From assembly GCA_964035545.1 (NCBI GenBank), contig OZ037767.1:19725628-19789627 (forward strand): a DNA stretch of 64,000 nt, given 5' to 3'. How positions within the stretch are numbered: the first letter of the stretch is position 1; each line of letters opens with the position of its first letter. A program made the position numbers and the translations under genes. Positions 10,915-23,332 of the stretch are shown in pieces. Below the pieces are notes generated by a model. That model was not told the origin of the DNA. It saw only the letters and a list, made by a program, of their open reading frames with translations, and searched no databases. This DNA comes from Bugula neritina. Taxonomy: Eukaryota > Bryozoa > Gymnolaemata > Cheilostomatida > Bugulidae.

Positions 10915-13900
10915 ATGGTAAGTAAAATCTTATTTTTCTAATATAATAAAACATGTGTTTAAAGATGTCTATTTTATAATCCAACTTTTGATTTAATTTA
11001 GTCTGCTATTGGCTAAAAATACTAATGCTAAAATTCCAAGCATCTAAATTCTAATGCATACTAAAACTTTCTGCTTTGTCTTCTGTTATGCTAGCATGTA
11101 TTTACAATCTATGGTGATGTAATTACAGAATTTTGCCAGTGCCAAAGAATTCCTGTACCATTACAGACCAAGCAAATGTGTTTATTGCTGTCAAGTAACT
11201 GATGAAAAAGTGGTTAAAGCCAAGAATATAAGTACAGTGCAAACAACACTAACTGCAAATGAATTAAGTCAGGTTAGTAGTAAATATCCACCTTTTCATA
11301 TTTGTTTTAGTAAACTGCAGCATAAATATTTATTATATATTTAACTTTATACATCCTTCATATATAAGCCTGTTCATAACCACATTCTAGGTAAAAAAGA
11401 ATGAAGATGAAATTGTATATCACAAATCTTGCTATACACATCGCAGAAGAAAGGTGTCAACTCCCACAGTGTCTACAGAACAAGCAGATTCAGATCACTC
11501 ATTTTCCCCAGTAAAGAAAACACGGAGTCAGCAGTATTTGTCATTTGATAATAAATTATGTGTGTTCTGTCAGTCACAAACTTGGAGAAAAGGCAACCTG
11601 GTGGCTTTCTCAACAGACAAAGCTAATTTTAAAATAGAAGAAACTATTGAACAATGCAGCAATCAAGTAATCCGAGGGAGACTGCTTAACATTGACCTTG
11701 TTGCAGCGGAGGTAAAATATCACAAAAAGTGCTATACTAACTTCATCTATGAAGCAAAATTAAATAAATATTGCCCTTCTACCAGTGGCGGTAAGAAAAG
11801 CTGTGTTCAAGATCCAATTGAAGAAATTTTTGAAGAAATTCGAATTGAGCTAGAACAGGGTAGAGCTTTTAGGGAAGAAGAAATTATCAACAGATATCGT
11901 GTTTTAACAGATGACAATGAAAGAAGGAGCTACAGCATCATGAGATCGTTCAAATCACAATTTAGTGACAGGGTTTCAGTAATTGATCTTGGAAAAAATG
12001 AAAAAATAATTTTGCATAGCAAATTGAAAGTTCATGATATAATCAATTCATCATATTCATCAAAGATTAAACCACCTAAACAGACTACGGAAGCAGATAG
12101 CATAAAAGAAATATCACATATAATTCGCAATGACATAATAAATGCCTGGAAACAAACAGAAACCTTCAACATATGCTTAGAGAGCTTACAGAGTGTGATC
12201 CCAAATAGTCTCAGGTTATTTCTTGATGAACTTGGAACAAAGGAGCCTGGGAAATCAGCTATTGCACATGATATCATTGCATCAGTGACAAACAAAATCA
12301 CCCCTAAGCAAGTTTTATTGGGAACAGCAGTAAGACATTTAACTGGAAGCAAGCAGGTTATTGAGCAACTAAATAAACTAGGCCACAGTTGTTCATACAC
12401 GGAATTGTTGAGATTAGAAACGGCGGCAGCGGTTAATGAAATAAACTCGGCAGTTGATCGTGGAGTTGTGATTCCATCCAATATTCGACCAGCATCACAT
12501 GGCTTTATACAAGCAGCAGCAGACAATGATGATTTTTTGGAAGACACGGTTGACGGAAAGAATACAACACATGGCACCACAATGATTTTGATTCAGGAAG
12601 GTTCTATTGGAGCTGAAATGAAGACAATCATTAGAACTAGAGAAAGATCACTGAGCACTGATTCTTGCAGACAGCTACAGGAAATCAAATTTATTGAACT
12701 TAGAAAACCAAAAATCAATCCCCCAGCTTTTCGAGAATCTAGGGCAATCACAAAACTTAGTCAAGAAACATTGCTGAATATGAAAAAGTCACTTGAGGAT
12801 TCATGTAATCTAAACACAGCATGGCTATTGGCAAGACTTGCCCCAATCAAACTATTTCAATTGGATATAAATCCTTCTACACATAACTGCCCCAGCTGGA
12901 GTAGCTTTAATGTAAGAAATTTGGTTGCCACAGAAGATAATAAAAGATCAGTCATTGGGTATTGCCCAATGATTAATGCACCATCAACAGATCCATCAAC
13001 AATTTATACAATTCTTCTGCAGCTAAAGAAAACTATGGAAGTTTTAAAGCAGAAACATTCAGTAATTACATTTGACCAAGCTATCTACAAGATTGCCAAA
13101 GAGATTCAATGGAACAAACCAACTGAATTTTCAAACACAATAATTCGAATGGGCGGTTTTCATATCTTGATGAATTACATCGCAGCACTTGGCACAATGG
13201 TAAAATCAAGCGGCCTCGCCCAAGTTCTTGTGCACAGTGATATATATTCTGAAGTTACAGTAAAACAGGTGCTATGTGGTAAGCATTATAACAGAGGTGT
13301 ACGGGCACACAAGATTTTGTATGAGGCAATATCAAGGCAGAAACTAAAATCTCTTTCGGAATGGCTTCAAGAAAATGATCAGTTTGACCCATTAGATTCT
13401 CATAATGTTTCCACTGATGATGACTTACGTGAATGGACCACTGTTGCAGATAAAGTTGCTACTGCTATAAAAAAGTTTGATTCTGATACTAAATTAAAAT
13501 CTAACCTTTCAATGTTCTGGAATTCCTACCTTCATGCAGTAGAAGCCATGTTGGGATTTATTCGAGCTGAGCGTTGTGGTAACTGGCAATTATATTTGGA
13601 CAGCATGCAGGCAATGCTACCAGTATTTTTTGCGTATGATCGTACAAACTACTCAAGGTGGCTGCCTATATACCTTATTGATATGCTAAATTTGCCTGAA
13701 TCTGCTCCAGAAGTTTATGGAATGTTTGCAAAGGGTTCATTCACCGTAAACAGGACAGGAAAAAAATTTGCAGGTATGGCTCCAGATCAGGTCTTGGAGC
13801 AAACTTTGAACCGAGACAGTAAAACATCTGGAGGTATTATTGGCATCAGCAACCACGAAGAAGCTCGGACAAAATGGTTCTTAACTAGTCATATCAGAGC

Positions 13901-15779
13901 CCAACTGCTTTCTTTGCAAAAGGATTTTTGCCAAATAGCCTCACAGCCATCAACACTACACAAGGAAGACACAATCATTACAACTATGAAGGATGAGATT
14001 GATATACAAGCAATTCTTTTTACATTACAGCAGTTTGATGTTAAGTTGTTTAGCAATAATTCAACTGAACTTATCAATATTGCTACTGGAGTAAGTCCCG
14101 ATGCGGAGACCTCCTTGTCAATAGTGACTGCTATGGCTCAGGGAGCAGAAACAGCTCAAAAGTTTATTCAAGATAGACTTGTGAATGCAATAAAACCATT
14201 TTACACTGCTATTCACCGGCTTAAAATCCCTTCCTTTGACTTTGTGGCTAAATCACTTCAACCGGCCATTAAACCAAAAGTTCCTAAAATATCATTTGCT
14301 AAACTTCTCATATGTGCCAAAAGCCGAGAAGTAGATTTGCATACAGTTCTAGAGAAAGAAATTGGTCCCATTCCTCTTGCTCTCTTTACTGAAAACGGAC
14401 AGATGAGAAAAACATGCAAATCGCAACTAATGCATGTTTTGGAACAGAAATATCTTGGAAACAGGGTCTCCAATGATGATAGTCAACTGTCCACCAACAA
14501 ATCGATCATTATTGATGGTATGTGCATACTTCACTCGACAAAAACATCAGGCACTTTTTATAACTACGCTCTGAAGATGTTGGAAATATTTCTTGAATGT
14601 GGCAAAGGATATACAAGGGTTGATGTAGTGTTTGACGTGTATTCTGAAACATCAATTAAAGCACAAGAGCGTATTAGACGGGGTGCCCAACAGATGTGCT
14701 CTATTTCCATTATTCATGACAACGTGCCTGTTCCTAAAAACTGGAGTGCTTTTCTGAGCAATATTCACAACAAAAATGAGTTGGTAGATTACATAGTGAA
14801 GGTGTGGAGTAGACATATTGAGAAAATTCCAGCTGGTACATTTTTAGTGTGCAGCGCCAAAGAAGTCTGTGTTCTGCAAAACAACTATCGTTACAATTGT
14901 AACAAATTGAAATCCAATCATGATGAAGCAGACACGAGATTAATCCTTCACGCAGCTGATGCACTGAGTGATTACGATTTGGTAGTAATAAGATCAGTAG
15001 ATACCGATGTTGCTATTATTGCGCTTCACCATCTTAGTAATGTTTTAACTGAGCAGGCTAAAAAAGATGTAGTAATTTTTGTTGGAATGGGGAGTCACAG
15101 AAGATATATATCTCTTTCTGAATTGGCCAAAAACATTCCACAAAAAGTTCTCAAGAATCTGTTATCACTCCATGCACTTACAGGTTGTGACTCAGTAAGT
15201 TCTATCTTCCGAATATCTAAAAAGCGTGCTTTGGAGGTACTTGAAAAGGGAAGCTATAATCTGTCTTTAGGTTCTGATGATTGGTCCCCATTATCAGATG
15301 AAACATACTTGGAGTGTGAACGATTTGTCTCCAACCTATACGGTGCCTATGATGATATCACTGAAGCAAGATACAAAATATTGGCTTTAAAAAATGTCTC
15401 CAGTGAAGCACAGCTACCACCTAGCAGGAATTCCCTAAAATATCACGTGAAACGAGCCAACTATCAAGTTACACTTTGGCAGCTTGCTTTAACACCTATT
15501 TTACTTCATCAGCCAGTTTTTGACCATGGTTGGGATACTAACTTGACTCCAATAAAATATGATTTTGAGAGCAATGCAGATGTGATTTTAACAGCATGTA
15601 AATGCAAAAAAGCAGGCTGTAAGAGTAAAGCATGCAAATGCAAGCGCCTGATGATGAAATGCTGTGGTTTATGTGAATGTTTCGATTGCAACAACAAAAG
15701 TGGCCAGTCTTCTTTTTCAAACGAAGAGCCTAATCATGATGATGATGGCAACAAAGACAGTTCTGATGAAGAATTATAA
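10915..15779 (+). CDS. Transposase-like protein with XPG/FEN-like C-terminal domain
   Basis: The main exon runs from an acceptor at 11390 to TAA at 15779 (the open frame from 11454 alone gives about 1,440 residues). An upstream exon at 11129-11272 (acceptor ATTACAG, donor GTTAGT) adds 48 in-frame codons with CVYCC. A lone ATG at 10915-10917 directly before GTAAGT is the likely start. Numbering from 11454, there is a C-x2-C near residue 35 with H-x3-C near 95, pairing as a second copy of the upstream CxxC...HxxxC module. A conserved middle block is IRAERCGNWQLYLDSMQ. In the C-terminal third come SIIIDGM (about 1017), VVFDVYSETS (about 1058), NHDEADTRL (about 1155), SVDTDVAII (about 1180) and LHALTGCDSV (about 1240), which follow the XPG-N, XPG-I and helix-hairpin order. 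The protein ends with a CXC-like tail (CKCKKAGCKSKACKCK). Role inferred: catalysis of the element's own movement. Confidence 0.75.
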
Positions 15780-15824
15780 TACATTTATTTTGGTATATAA
15801 ACGCTAGAGATAACAAAACTTTGT

Positions 15825-15830
15825 AATAAA
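15825..15830 (+). terminator. Polyadenylation signal of the transposase gene
   Basis: AATAAA lies 46 bases after the stop codon of the transposase-like gene and before the right inverted repeat, a normal distance for 3' end formation. Confidence 0.55.
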
Positions 15831-16101
15831 GCTTGATCTATTGTAAATTAAAATTTAAATACTATCTTATTTATAAATAAATACAATTAAAAATTTCAAC
15901 CAATATCTGATATAAAAGAGCATAGTAATTGCTTATGATGCTGAAATCATAATATAACTTTTTTATGAACCATATTTTATGTTACTATACTTATGGATAA
16001 AAAATCGAATATTAGTGGTCTGTTAATTATTGCTGACACTTAATTTATACAGTAAATATTGAATATTAATAGTATTGATTGTAAGCAATTATTCAAAATA
16101 A

Positions 16102-16730
16102 GCCAATAAGCTAATATAAATACACTAAGAATACATTTTTATTATGCTGATGTTGTTTCTATCAACAAAGAGCAAAATTATTGGGTAGAAATGCAATAAT
16201 TTATAACGGAGGAGATAACTCCCGTTTTATGTTTTTTATTTGTTATGGTTGGGAAAGAAGTTATATAGTTCAGAATGTAATGAAAACTGGAGAGCATTAT
16301 CAAAACACAATAGAGTATTTTCATACCAAAAATCAACATTCTAAATGCTAGAACAGAAAAGTAGCAGTTTAGAGAATACCAGGTATATGCAAAAAAGTAG
16401 TTTGTCGTATTATAGGCTCCGCCCACTTTTTTATTTTTGGTCAAAAATTTTGTTAGAGAAAGTTTTATATGTGTGCAGCCTTCCTTGAAAATATTTTTAA
16501 TGTCAAACCTAAACTATTCAGAAAATTAAATATTTAGAGTTCCATAGTCCCCCCTTGAAAAATGCTGAACCCCTGTATATCCACCCCTCTCACGAGAGAA
16601 CCCCCCCAGATACAAAAAAGGTACTCGCAGATCTGAGATCAGTAGAATGTTAGCTTTGCAGTGATATATAGCAACAAAGGTTAGTATTGATGTGCTCCAC
16701 CCGCCCATTTTTGCATGTTGGCACCCCCAC
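16102..16730 (-). repeat. Right terminal inverted repeat, about 630 bp
   Basis: Its complement matches 10114-10742 with scattered substitutions (for example at the CACTGCAAAGC versus CACTGAAAAGC site). Minus-strand open frames in it are mirrored in the left repeat and are not separate genes. Confidence 0.85.
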
Positions 16731-16739
16731 TAAAACTTG

Positions 16740-18300
16740 AGACAATCACACAAGGGTCAAGGATACACCTTATGCAATATATGAAAAAAAATGATGCAAT
16801 TTGTTTTATATTGTTTATGCAACTTGCAAAGAGGTACAAAACTTGATGTGATTTTTTCTTATTTTAACTATTTCATTATTATAAAATATTCCAATAAAAG
16901 TGAAATGGCAAACAGACAATTGCTATGACTACTGATTTCAGACTTAATGTTTACTGTTTTTAATTAGATGGAAACATTGCCTTATAACTCAATGGTTTTA
17001 AATCAGTCCACTATAACAAAATTCAGTAAATGCATGGCAGCAAAACAATGTTTAATGCTTGCAACAAATCTCCTTAATGTTAGTATATGCAAACCTATAA
17101 ATAAGATCAGCATTGAACATAACATAATTATATGTTCACCATCCAACATATGTAAATATATAAGATCACCATTGAACATAACTACAATAATTGTGAGCAA
17201 TACAAAGGCTCAGCTATAGCTTTGTCCCATCAAAACTAGTGCTTGCTTCACAATACTGTAGATCATCATTGATCTAACATAAGAATAACTGAACATTATC
17301 TGAGACTATTTGCTGTTCACCCTAATGCTATTTAGGCTAGTGAAATGAACAGATTTAGTTGCCGGCTAATTTTCACTGTAACACTAATATTTCTCTCTGT
17401 GTGATCTTTATTTATTCAATATACAAGTAATAAAAAGTACTAGCCTATATATGCAGCCAAGTTATCTTTTTAGCTGAATGGTTTCTACTACTACTCATAA
17501 GAAGGCACAAAATTAAATGCACATCACTTGTTTATACAGTGCCACCATCTTCATTATCTATAAACTGAATGCTTTTTTTTCATTTTTCATCATAAAATCT
17601 ATTTCACGGCAATGCTCTTCAGAAAGCCTTCAGTATAGGGAGCTACAAAAAAGCTGGGTCAACTTTCTCTATAGGCCGCAACTAATATATTATAACTTAT
17701 ATCATATATGTAATCTCCAGCATTCAAACTGGAAGCAGTTATAAGGGCATCATTCAAAAGACAATCTTTGTTTCCATCTTCGATTATGTAGTCATCACTG
17801 TCTAACTCATGTATCTTTTAAAGTGTGGTGCTTTAAAAGATACAAAAACACAAGCCAAGAGTTTTGTGTGAAAAGCAAGAGTTTATTAAAGAATCTCTAG
17901 CTGACATTTCCAGTTGGCTTTAAGCCCTTGGTATCATAAAACTAATATAGGAAAGATTGCTGATTTTCATTGCTTGCTATTCTTAGCTGCCGCAACACAC
18001 AGCCAAATAACTGAGCTGCCAAATAGTCTATAACTATTCGCTTGGCATTATGTAATGTATTATTTTTGTCATGTTTGTTTCTGTGCAGCTGTATTTCGTT
18101 AACTGCTGTATTAGAGATGAGTTAGGAATGCGATTAACTCACTAATGTGATAGTTGGCTGATCTGCTTTGACACAATATTGTACGTATTCATATTTGATC
18201 TCATTGTAGTCAACCGCTGCTTTATATGCTAATTATATGCTGCATAACGTCTTGTGAGTAATCTAGAACCTTCCTTATACCGCCTAAAGTATATTGTGTT
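16740..18300. other. Intergenic, no gene seen
   Basis: AT-rich sequence. A short direct repeat, ATAAGATCA[G/C]CATTGAACATAAC, occurs near 17100 and again near 17160. A perfect hairpin lies at 17811-17843. I see no coding region. Confidence 0.45.
17811..17843. repeat. Perfect 13-bp inverted repeat hairpin
   Basis: GTATCTTTTAAAG and its exact complement CTTTAAAAGATAC flank a 7-base loop. There is no T-run or gene next to it, so its role is unknown. It may be the fused ends of a short inverted-repeat element. Confidence 0.6.
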
Positions 18301-18311
18301 TTGTAATACTT

Positions 18312-18840
18312 TGATATGTATTACCTTGTTATGTAGCACCTTGTTATGTATTACCTTGTAATGTATTACCTTGTTATGTATTACCTTGTTATGTGGTACC
18401 TTGTAATGTATTACCTTGTTATGTATTACCTTGTTATGTATTACCTTGTTATGTATTACCTTGTTATGTAGCACCTTGTTATGTATTACCTTGTTATGTA
18501 TTACCTTGTAATGTATTACCTTGTTATGTATTACCTTGTTATGTGGTACCTTGTAATGTATTACCTTGTTATGTATTACCTTGTTATGTATTACCTTGTA
18601 ATGTATTACCTTGTTATGTATTACCTTGTTATGTATTACCTTGTTATGTATTACCTTGTTATGTATTACCTTGTTATGTAATACCTTGTTATGTATTACC
18701 TTGTTATGTAGTAACTTGTTATGTATTACCTTGTTATGTGGTACCTTGTTATGTATTACCTTGTAATGTAGTACCTTGTTATATAGCACCTTGCAATGTA
18801 GCACCTTGTTATGTAGTACCTTGTTATGTATTACCTTGTT
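18312..18840. repeat. 15-bp minisatellite (ATGTATTACCTTGTT unit)
   Basis: About 35 head-to-tail copies of a 15-base unit with a few variants (GTAATG for GTTATG; GGTACC or AGCACC for ATTACC). Because 15 is a multiple of three and the unit lacks stops in some frames, long artificial frames exist on both strands. They are not genes. Confidence 0.95.
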
Positions 18841-19121
18841 TTGAGATACTTTATCATGTAAGAATGTAACACATCATATATGTTTTGGTCAGCAGCAATT
18901 GCCAATACCATTTGCATTTTAATTTTGAGTTTTTACATACTAAATATATGCTAAGGTAGACCACCACCCAATGATTTCTTCACATATAAATATATATTAG
19001 TTCACAATCTTTTTTACGACATAAAATTGTATAATTAGCTTGATAATCAATTATTCTTTGGTATAATTAGTTGTGGGGGTGGTAATGCCCACACTTCTCA
19101 GTTGAAAGGTTGTGAGCGTTA

Positions 19122-19930
19122 AGCCCTGGCCACACGATCGTGAAAATCACACGAAATCGTCTATTTGACACGAAAAAACATTCGTACGAGAAAATTTGAG
19201 GGAATTCAAACGATATCGTCATCGTTGGGTGTGCACAACGATGACGATGGACGAAAAATCACAATCGACGATAAGTACTATTTGATTGGTCAATAGAATT
19301 TTAGCAACAGTGATTATTTCATTTCTACTAAGTTTCTCTATTTGGCAATGTTCTGCTGCTTGTATCTTGTCCAAGACTCATTCACGGACTAATAAAAATG
19401 ACTTGTTGCCATCAAAGTGGTATATATTAAGAGGGTATATATATATTATGCACGCCAAATAATTACTACAAATTTCAAAAATAACATAAATTAAGTAGTA
19501 TTACTATGCCTATTTGCATCCAATTTACTAGTCTTACATTTATAGCAACTGTAAAGTATTTTGCGTAAAATAGCTATTGCAAGCATTATTCAATTCATAT
19601 TCACATGGTAATCACAGCGAAGCTTAAACTTTATAGCTTTGTATTTACGTGCATGAGTGAGTTTTAATTTTTTTTTAATTTTATTTGCATAAAAAATGTT
19701 TTTAAAAACTTTACCAATAAACAAAACTAAAAAAATTTACACATAAAATACCAAAAAAATAACAAAAATAGCAAAATTTTTCCTTTTTAACTTATATAAA
19801 CTTGCGGTACCAATCTCGGCATAATGACTTTTCGTTTAAACGATCATGTGGCTGGTCAATACGAAAAGATAACTCACGAATAATCGTCACACGAGTTTCG
19901 TGTCATTCTCACGATCGTGTGGCCAGGGCT
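19122..19930. mobile_element. Harbinger-like MITE
   Basis: The ends are inverted repeats: AGCCCTGGCCACACGATCGTG at the left, and its complement at the right with a few mismatches further in. TTA flanks both sides (19119-19121 and 19931-19933), the three-base duplication typical of PIF/Harbinger elements. The inside has no coding capacity. Family assignment is from the duplication length and end sequence only. Confidence 0.6.
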
Positions 19931-20140
19931 TTATTTCCAGCTGTGCTGTCAAATCTCTGTCAGATCTTTATACCTGCAAGATTACATCGGAGGCATTTCA
20001 TCAGCTCATGTAAAATACCTGCTTCTGCTGTTATGTTGACTACCAATAGGACATGTGTTAGCAGTCATTAATTACGGTGTCTTTTAGGCAACTATCAGAA
20101 TGTCAAACTTCCTTGTTTTAGCAACTTATAGGGCAAAGTG

Positions 20141-20141
<1 letters not shown>

Positions 20142-20226
<85 letters not shown>

Positions 20227-20246
20227 TGTATGTATATATGTATATA
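20142..20246. repeat. (TA)n microsatellite
   Basis: About 35 TA dinucleotides followed by TGTA variants. Simple sequence. Confidence 0.95.
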
Positions 20247-20449
20247 AAATGCCTCAAAAACTAAGAATACATAGAAAGAAGCTTGCAGATTAAAAATGAA
20301 GCAATATAAAGCTACTAAAATAAAATAAAATAGTGTGTTACTAATAAAACGTCTTCCAAATCTTTACAGCGTTGCATTTTATTTCTAGTTTTATATCGGG
20401 CTCTTTTATTACATGATAATATTGAGCCCTCTCTGATAGTATACTGTAG

Positions 20450-23332
20450 CTACTTCGAGTACACATGCACACATGACATTGTTGATGTACAACACATATT
20501 GAATTCATTATGTTTGATGCTAGACCTATGTAAAAAGGGTAGCCATCTTTTGGAACTTACCGCTTCCTTATCGATTTCAGCCGTAAGTCGGACATTTAAA
20601 TGCGAACCTCCATCCAATGGAAAAAGGGTGCCTGTGGAAAAACTTGACTCACTGCTAGCTAGAAAGGCTATAGCCTTAGCTACATTCTCTGGCTGCCCTA
20701 CTTTGCGTAGTGGGTACATAGCTGCCATATCTGAGATAAACTAAAAATGCATTTAATATATAGAAGAGCGTGCAAGTGCAAATAATCAGTACTATCCTCT
20801 CACGTCAGTAGATCAATGTCCCCAGCTTTGGCTGTATGAGCCACTTTTATTTGAGAATGTTGGAAAGCTATTAGTAGGGTCCCTACCTTGTCAGCTTTCT
20901 CCTCCGGCATGTTCTTGTAAATCAAATCAGTTACAATGAAGCCTGGGCTTAAATAAACAAAACACAATTACTCAATTGCTCTAATATATTCACATTTAAT
21001 GAGTGATTTGATATTTAGCTAGTTGGCAAAAATGATCTACAATTTTTCAAGCATAGATTTGCTCAATATATTGTGCAAAATGATGAAAGCTTAAATTAAT
21101 ACTTACTTAACACTGTTAACCCTGACCTGCTTAGGAGCAAGATCCAAGGCTAAACTTCTTGTTAACTGGTCTAAGGCTGCTTTTGATAAAGAGTATGACA
21201 AGGCAAATGGACCCTGAAAAACAGTTTTATATTCCAATGTACTCCGCTTATATAACTTCTAAACAGTCATTAGTTAGACATGAACAATCGCATTTTATCT
21301 GAGGGAATAGCTTACGGGAAGAAGGCCCAACATGCTGGACACATTGACAATGGATCCTTTACTCTCAATCAGGTGTGGAACAGCTAGTTTTGTCAGCTGG
21401 AAAACAGCTCTAATGTTAGTAGCCATTATGGAGTCAAATGTCTCCAAAGATTCATCCATAATGCCACCAAAATTCCCAATTCCTGCATTGTTCACCTAAA
21501 CAGGTTTACAGCATAGTATACCTTTAAATAATAATTTCAAGTCAAAATAACACAGAAAATCAACCATAACTAAAATATGAAATAGTGGTGAATGTTTAAC
21601 TAGCTTCCTCCAATGCCTGCACTACTCCTGTTGCTCTCGAACCAACTGTACTAACAACTATATAAGTAAACTTTGTTAAAGCATCTGATAAAATCAAACA
21701 TCTTTTATGCAAGTGTCTACTAGTTTTGCAACTCAATTTTCAAATAAAACTTGAGTTTTTTACAGGTTGTATTTATAAACCGACACATGAGACTTTATGT
21801 GGCCCTATTACAAACATAGTGCATGTTGATTTAGATTAATGGCACTATAACCTTCAAACTATCTGGTAAGGTACATGTAGTATAGAAGTAGATTTCCAAT
21901 GACACTACCTAAAAGCACCTGTAGTTTTAAACTAGATGCCATCAACAAATAATACAGTGTTGCTCTTGATAGCAATTGTTGTTGAAAACATATAGAGCCA
22001 ATCTACTATGGAAACAGAATTTATCACTCACCTATGGTCAGGTGTCTATATAACATAGAGCTACTTTCCCAAATTGCTGCACTATGCTTGCATTCTTTTA
22101 TAATCTTTATTGTTAGTGATGGCCATTACTCACAGATTTTTGAAGCACTAAAGCTAATTGGCTAGGTTTAGTTGATTATTTTAAGAGAATAAAAAATAAT
22201 GCTTTGTGTAGAATTAATAATACTAGGAATTTAGATGAACAATATTTTTAATAATGAACAAAAGGAGGACAAAATAACAAATTGAAACATTAGCATGTAA
22301 AATTTAGAAATTAATTTAAAGAATTATATTAATTACATTAAAAGTTGATGCGTATTTCAATATCTTACCAGCACATCCAGCTGTTTGTAGTGTTCTATTG
22401 TCTTCTCAATAATTCTCACCACATCAGATTCAATAGTAAGATCTCCAACTATAGTGATGACATCACCAGCTCCTTTACACTGACTCACAGTTTCCTAAAC
22501 ATTCAAATTAATGCAAACAGTCAAAAGTTTGACTTCTGTTAAAGTTATATATTATTGTGAAAGCAGCCATTCTAGTAGTCAGAGCAATAGGTTACTGTGA
22601 CTCACATAGGTCAAGTAGAGTTAGATTCTTAAAAAGGTCATTGGTGTTGTCAGGAAAAGTATTGAGCCGTTACTATTCTTGTACAACTTGAAGCCCCCCT
22701 AACCCGTCTGATTAAAACTTGACAACAGCTACACAGCATAGCTACTTATGTTTACACAGAAGCTTACTTGAAGGTTGACTTCATTTCTACCACACAGAGC
22801 CAGTCTAGATCCAAGAGATGCAAAGTGGATGGCAGTACCTCTTCCAATACCAGAACTAGCTCCTAGAAAATTATCAGCAATCATAAATTAACTGCATGTA
22901 TGCTCTATAAGAATGCTGCTGACTATATTTTTAAAATATGCTTATTGTTAACCTGATGAAGTTGTCTTGCTTGGCTGGAACTAGGTTTTTAAGATGCTTT
23001 ATATAATCATTTTTGATTAAATATGTAGCCATTGCATATTTAAACCAATATATGCAATATCAATTAGGTGTAAGGTAAGAAAACTATTAATTTAAAGACA
23101 TTTTGAATACATAAAGCAGTTTCATATATATACTTGAGGACATTATTGACAAAAAGTATAAAGAATGTGTACTGTAAAAACCTTACAATACAAAAAGAAT
23201 TGAATTATTGGATGCAACTACAAATGGTTATAAACATTTAAATAGAAATAATTTAATCAAAAAGGAAAGACATTCTGCGAACTCACCAGTAAGTAAGATT
23301 ACTTTGTCTTTGAAAGATGAAGCTGAAGCCAT
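20450..23332 (-). CDS. SDR family oxidoreductase, copy A
   Basis: Seven exons on the minus strand: 23332-23287, 22862-22768, 22494-22369, 21495-21316, 21213-21107, 20947-20887 and 20740-20450, all with GT-AG introns and the phases shared by the array. The predicted protein is about 301 residues. It has the cofactor motif TGASSGIG across exons 1-2, NNAG at the start of exon 4, the catalytic serine in NVSS (end of exon 4), YSLSK with the catalytic Tyr and Lys in exon 5, NPG in exon 6 and VGQPENVAKAIAFL in exon 7. These make it a classical SDR, an NAD(P)(H)-dependent oxidoreductase, probably cytosolic (no signal peptide seen). The C terminus extends about 38 residues past the usual DGG end. A strong GTAAGT lies in that stretch, so the true end may be an additional exon. 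Confidence 0.8.

Larger units (their letters stand above)
10114..16730 (+). mobile_element. Complete DNA transposon with XPG-like nuclease gene
   Basis: Both ends begin GTGGGGGTGCC, and inverted repeats of about 630 bp (10114-10742 and 16102-16730) match with only scattered differences. A TA dinucleotide flanks both ends (10112-10113 and 16731-16732). Between them is a single large plus-strand gene, about 1,440 residues open without a stop, with two zinc-knuckle modules, a C-terminal nuclease-like region and a Cys-rich tail. The long near-identical repeats and the open frame point to recent activity. The domain makeup resembles the XPG-nuclease-bearing branch of the Academ superfamily, but I cannot confirm this without a search, and the TA duplication should be weighed against that assignment. 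Confidence 0.8.

Noticed and set aside
12032-12580. 182-residue minus-strand frame within the transposase gene
   Set aside because: It lies wholly antisense to a well-supported long coding frame and has no recognisable domain.
16178-16708. Minus-strand frames in the right inverted repeat
   Set aside because: The same sequence in the left repeat does not keep these frames fully open, and they match no family; they are by-products of the repeat.
18312-18840. Possible CRISPR-like array
   Set aside because: The units are contiguous with no unique spacers, and the DNA is eukaryotic.
18229-18869. Long open frames on both strands across the 15-bp repeat
   Set aside because: They are explained by a stop-free unit whose length is a multiple of three; no start context or unique sequence supports a gene.
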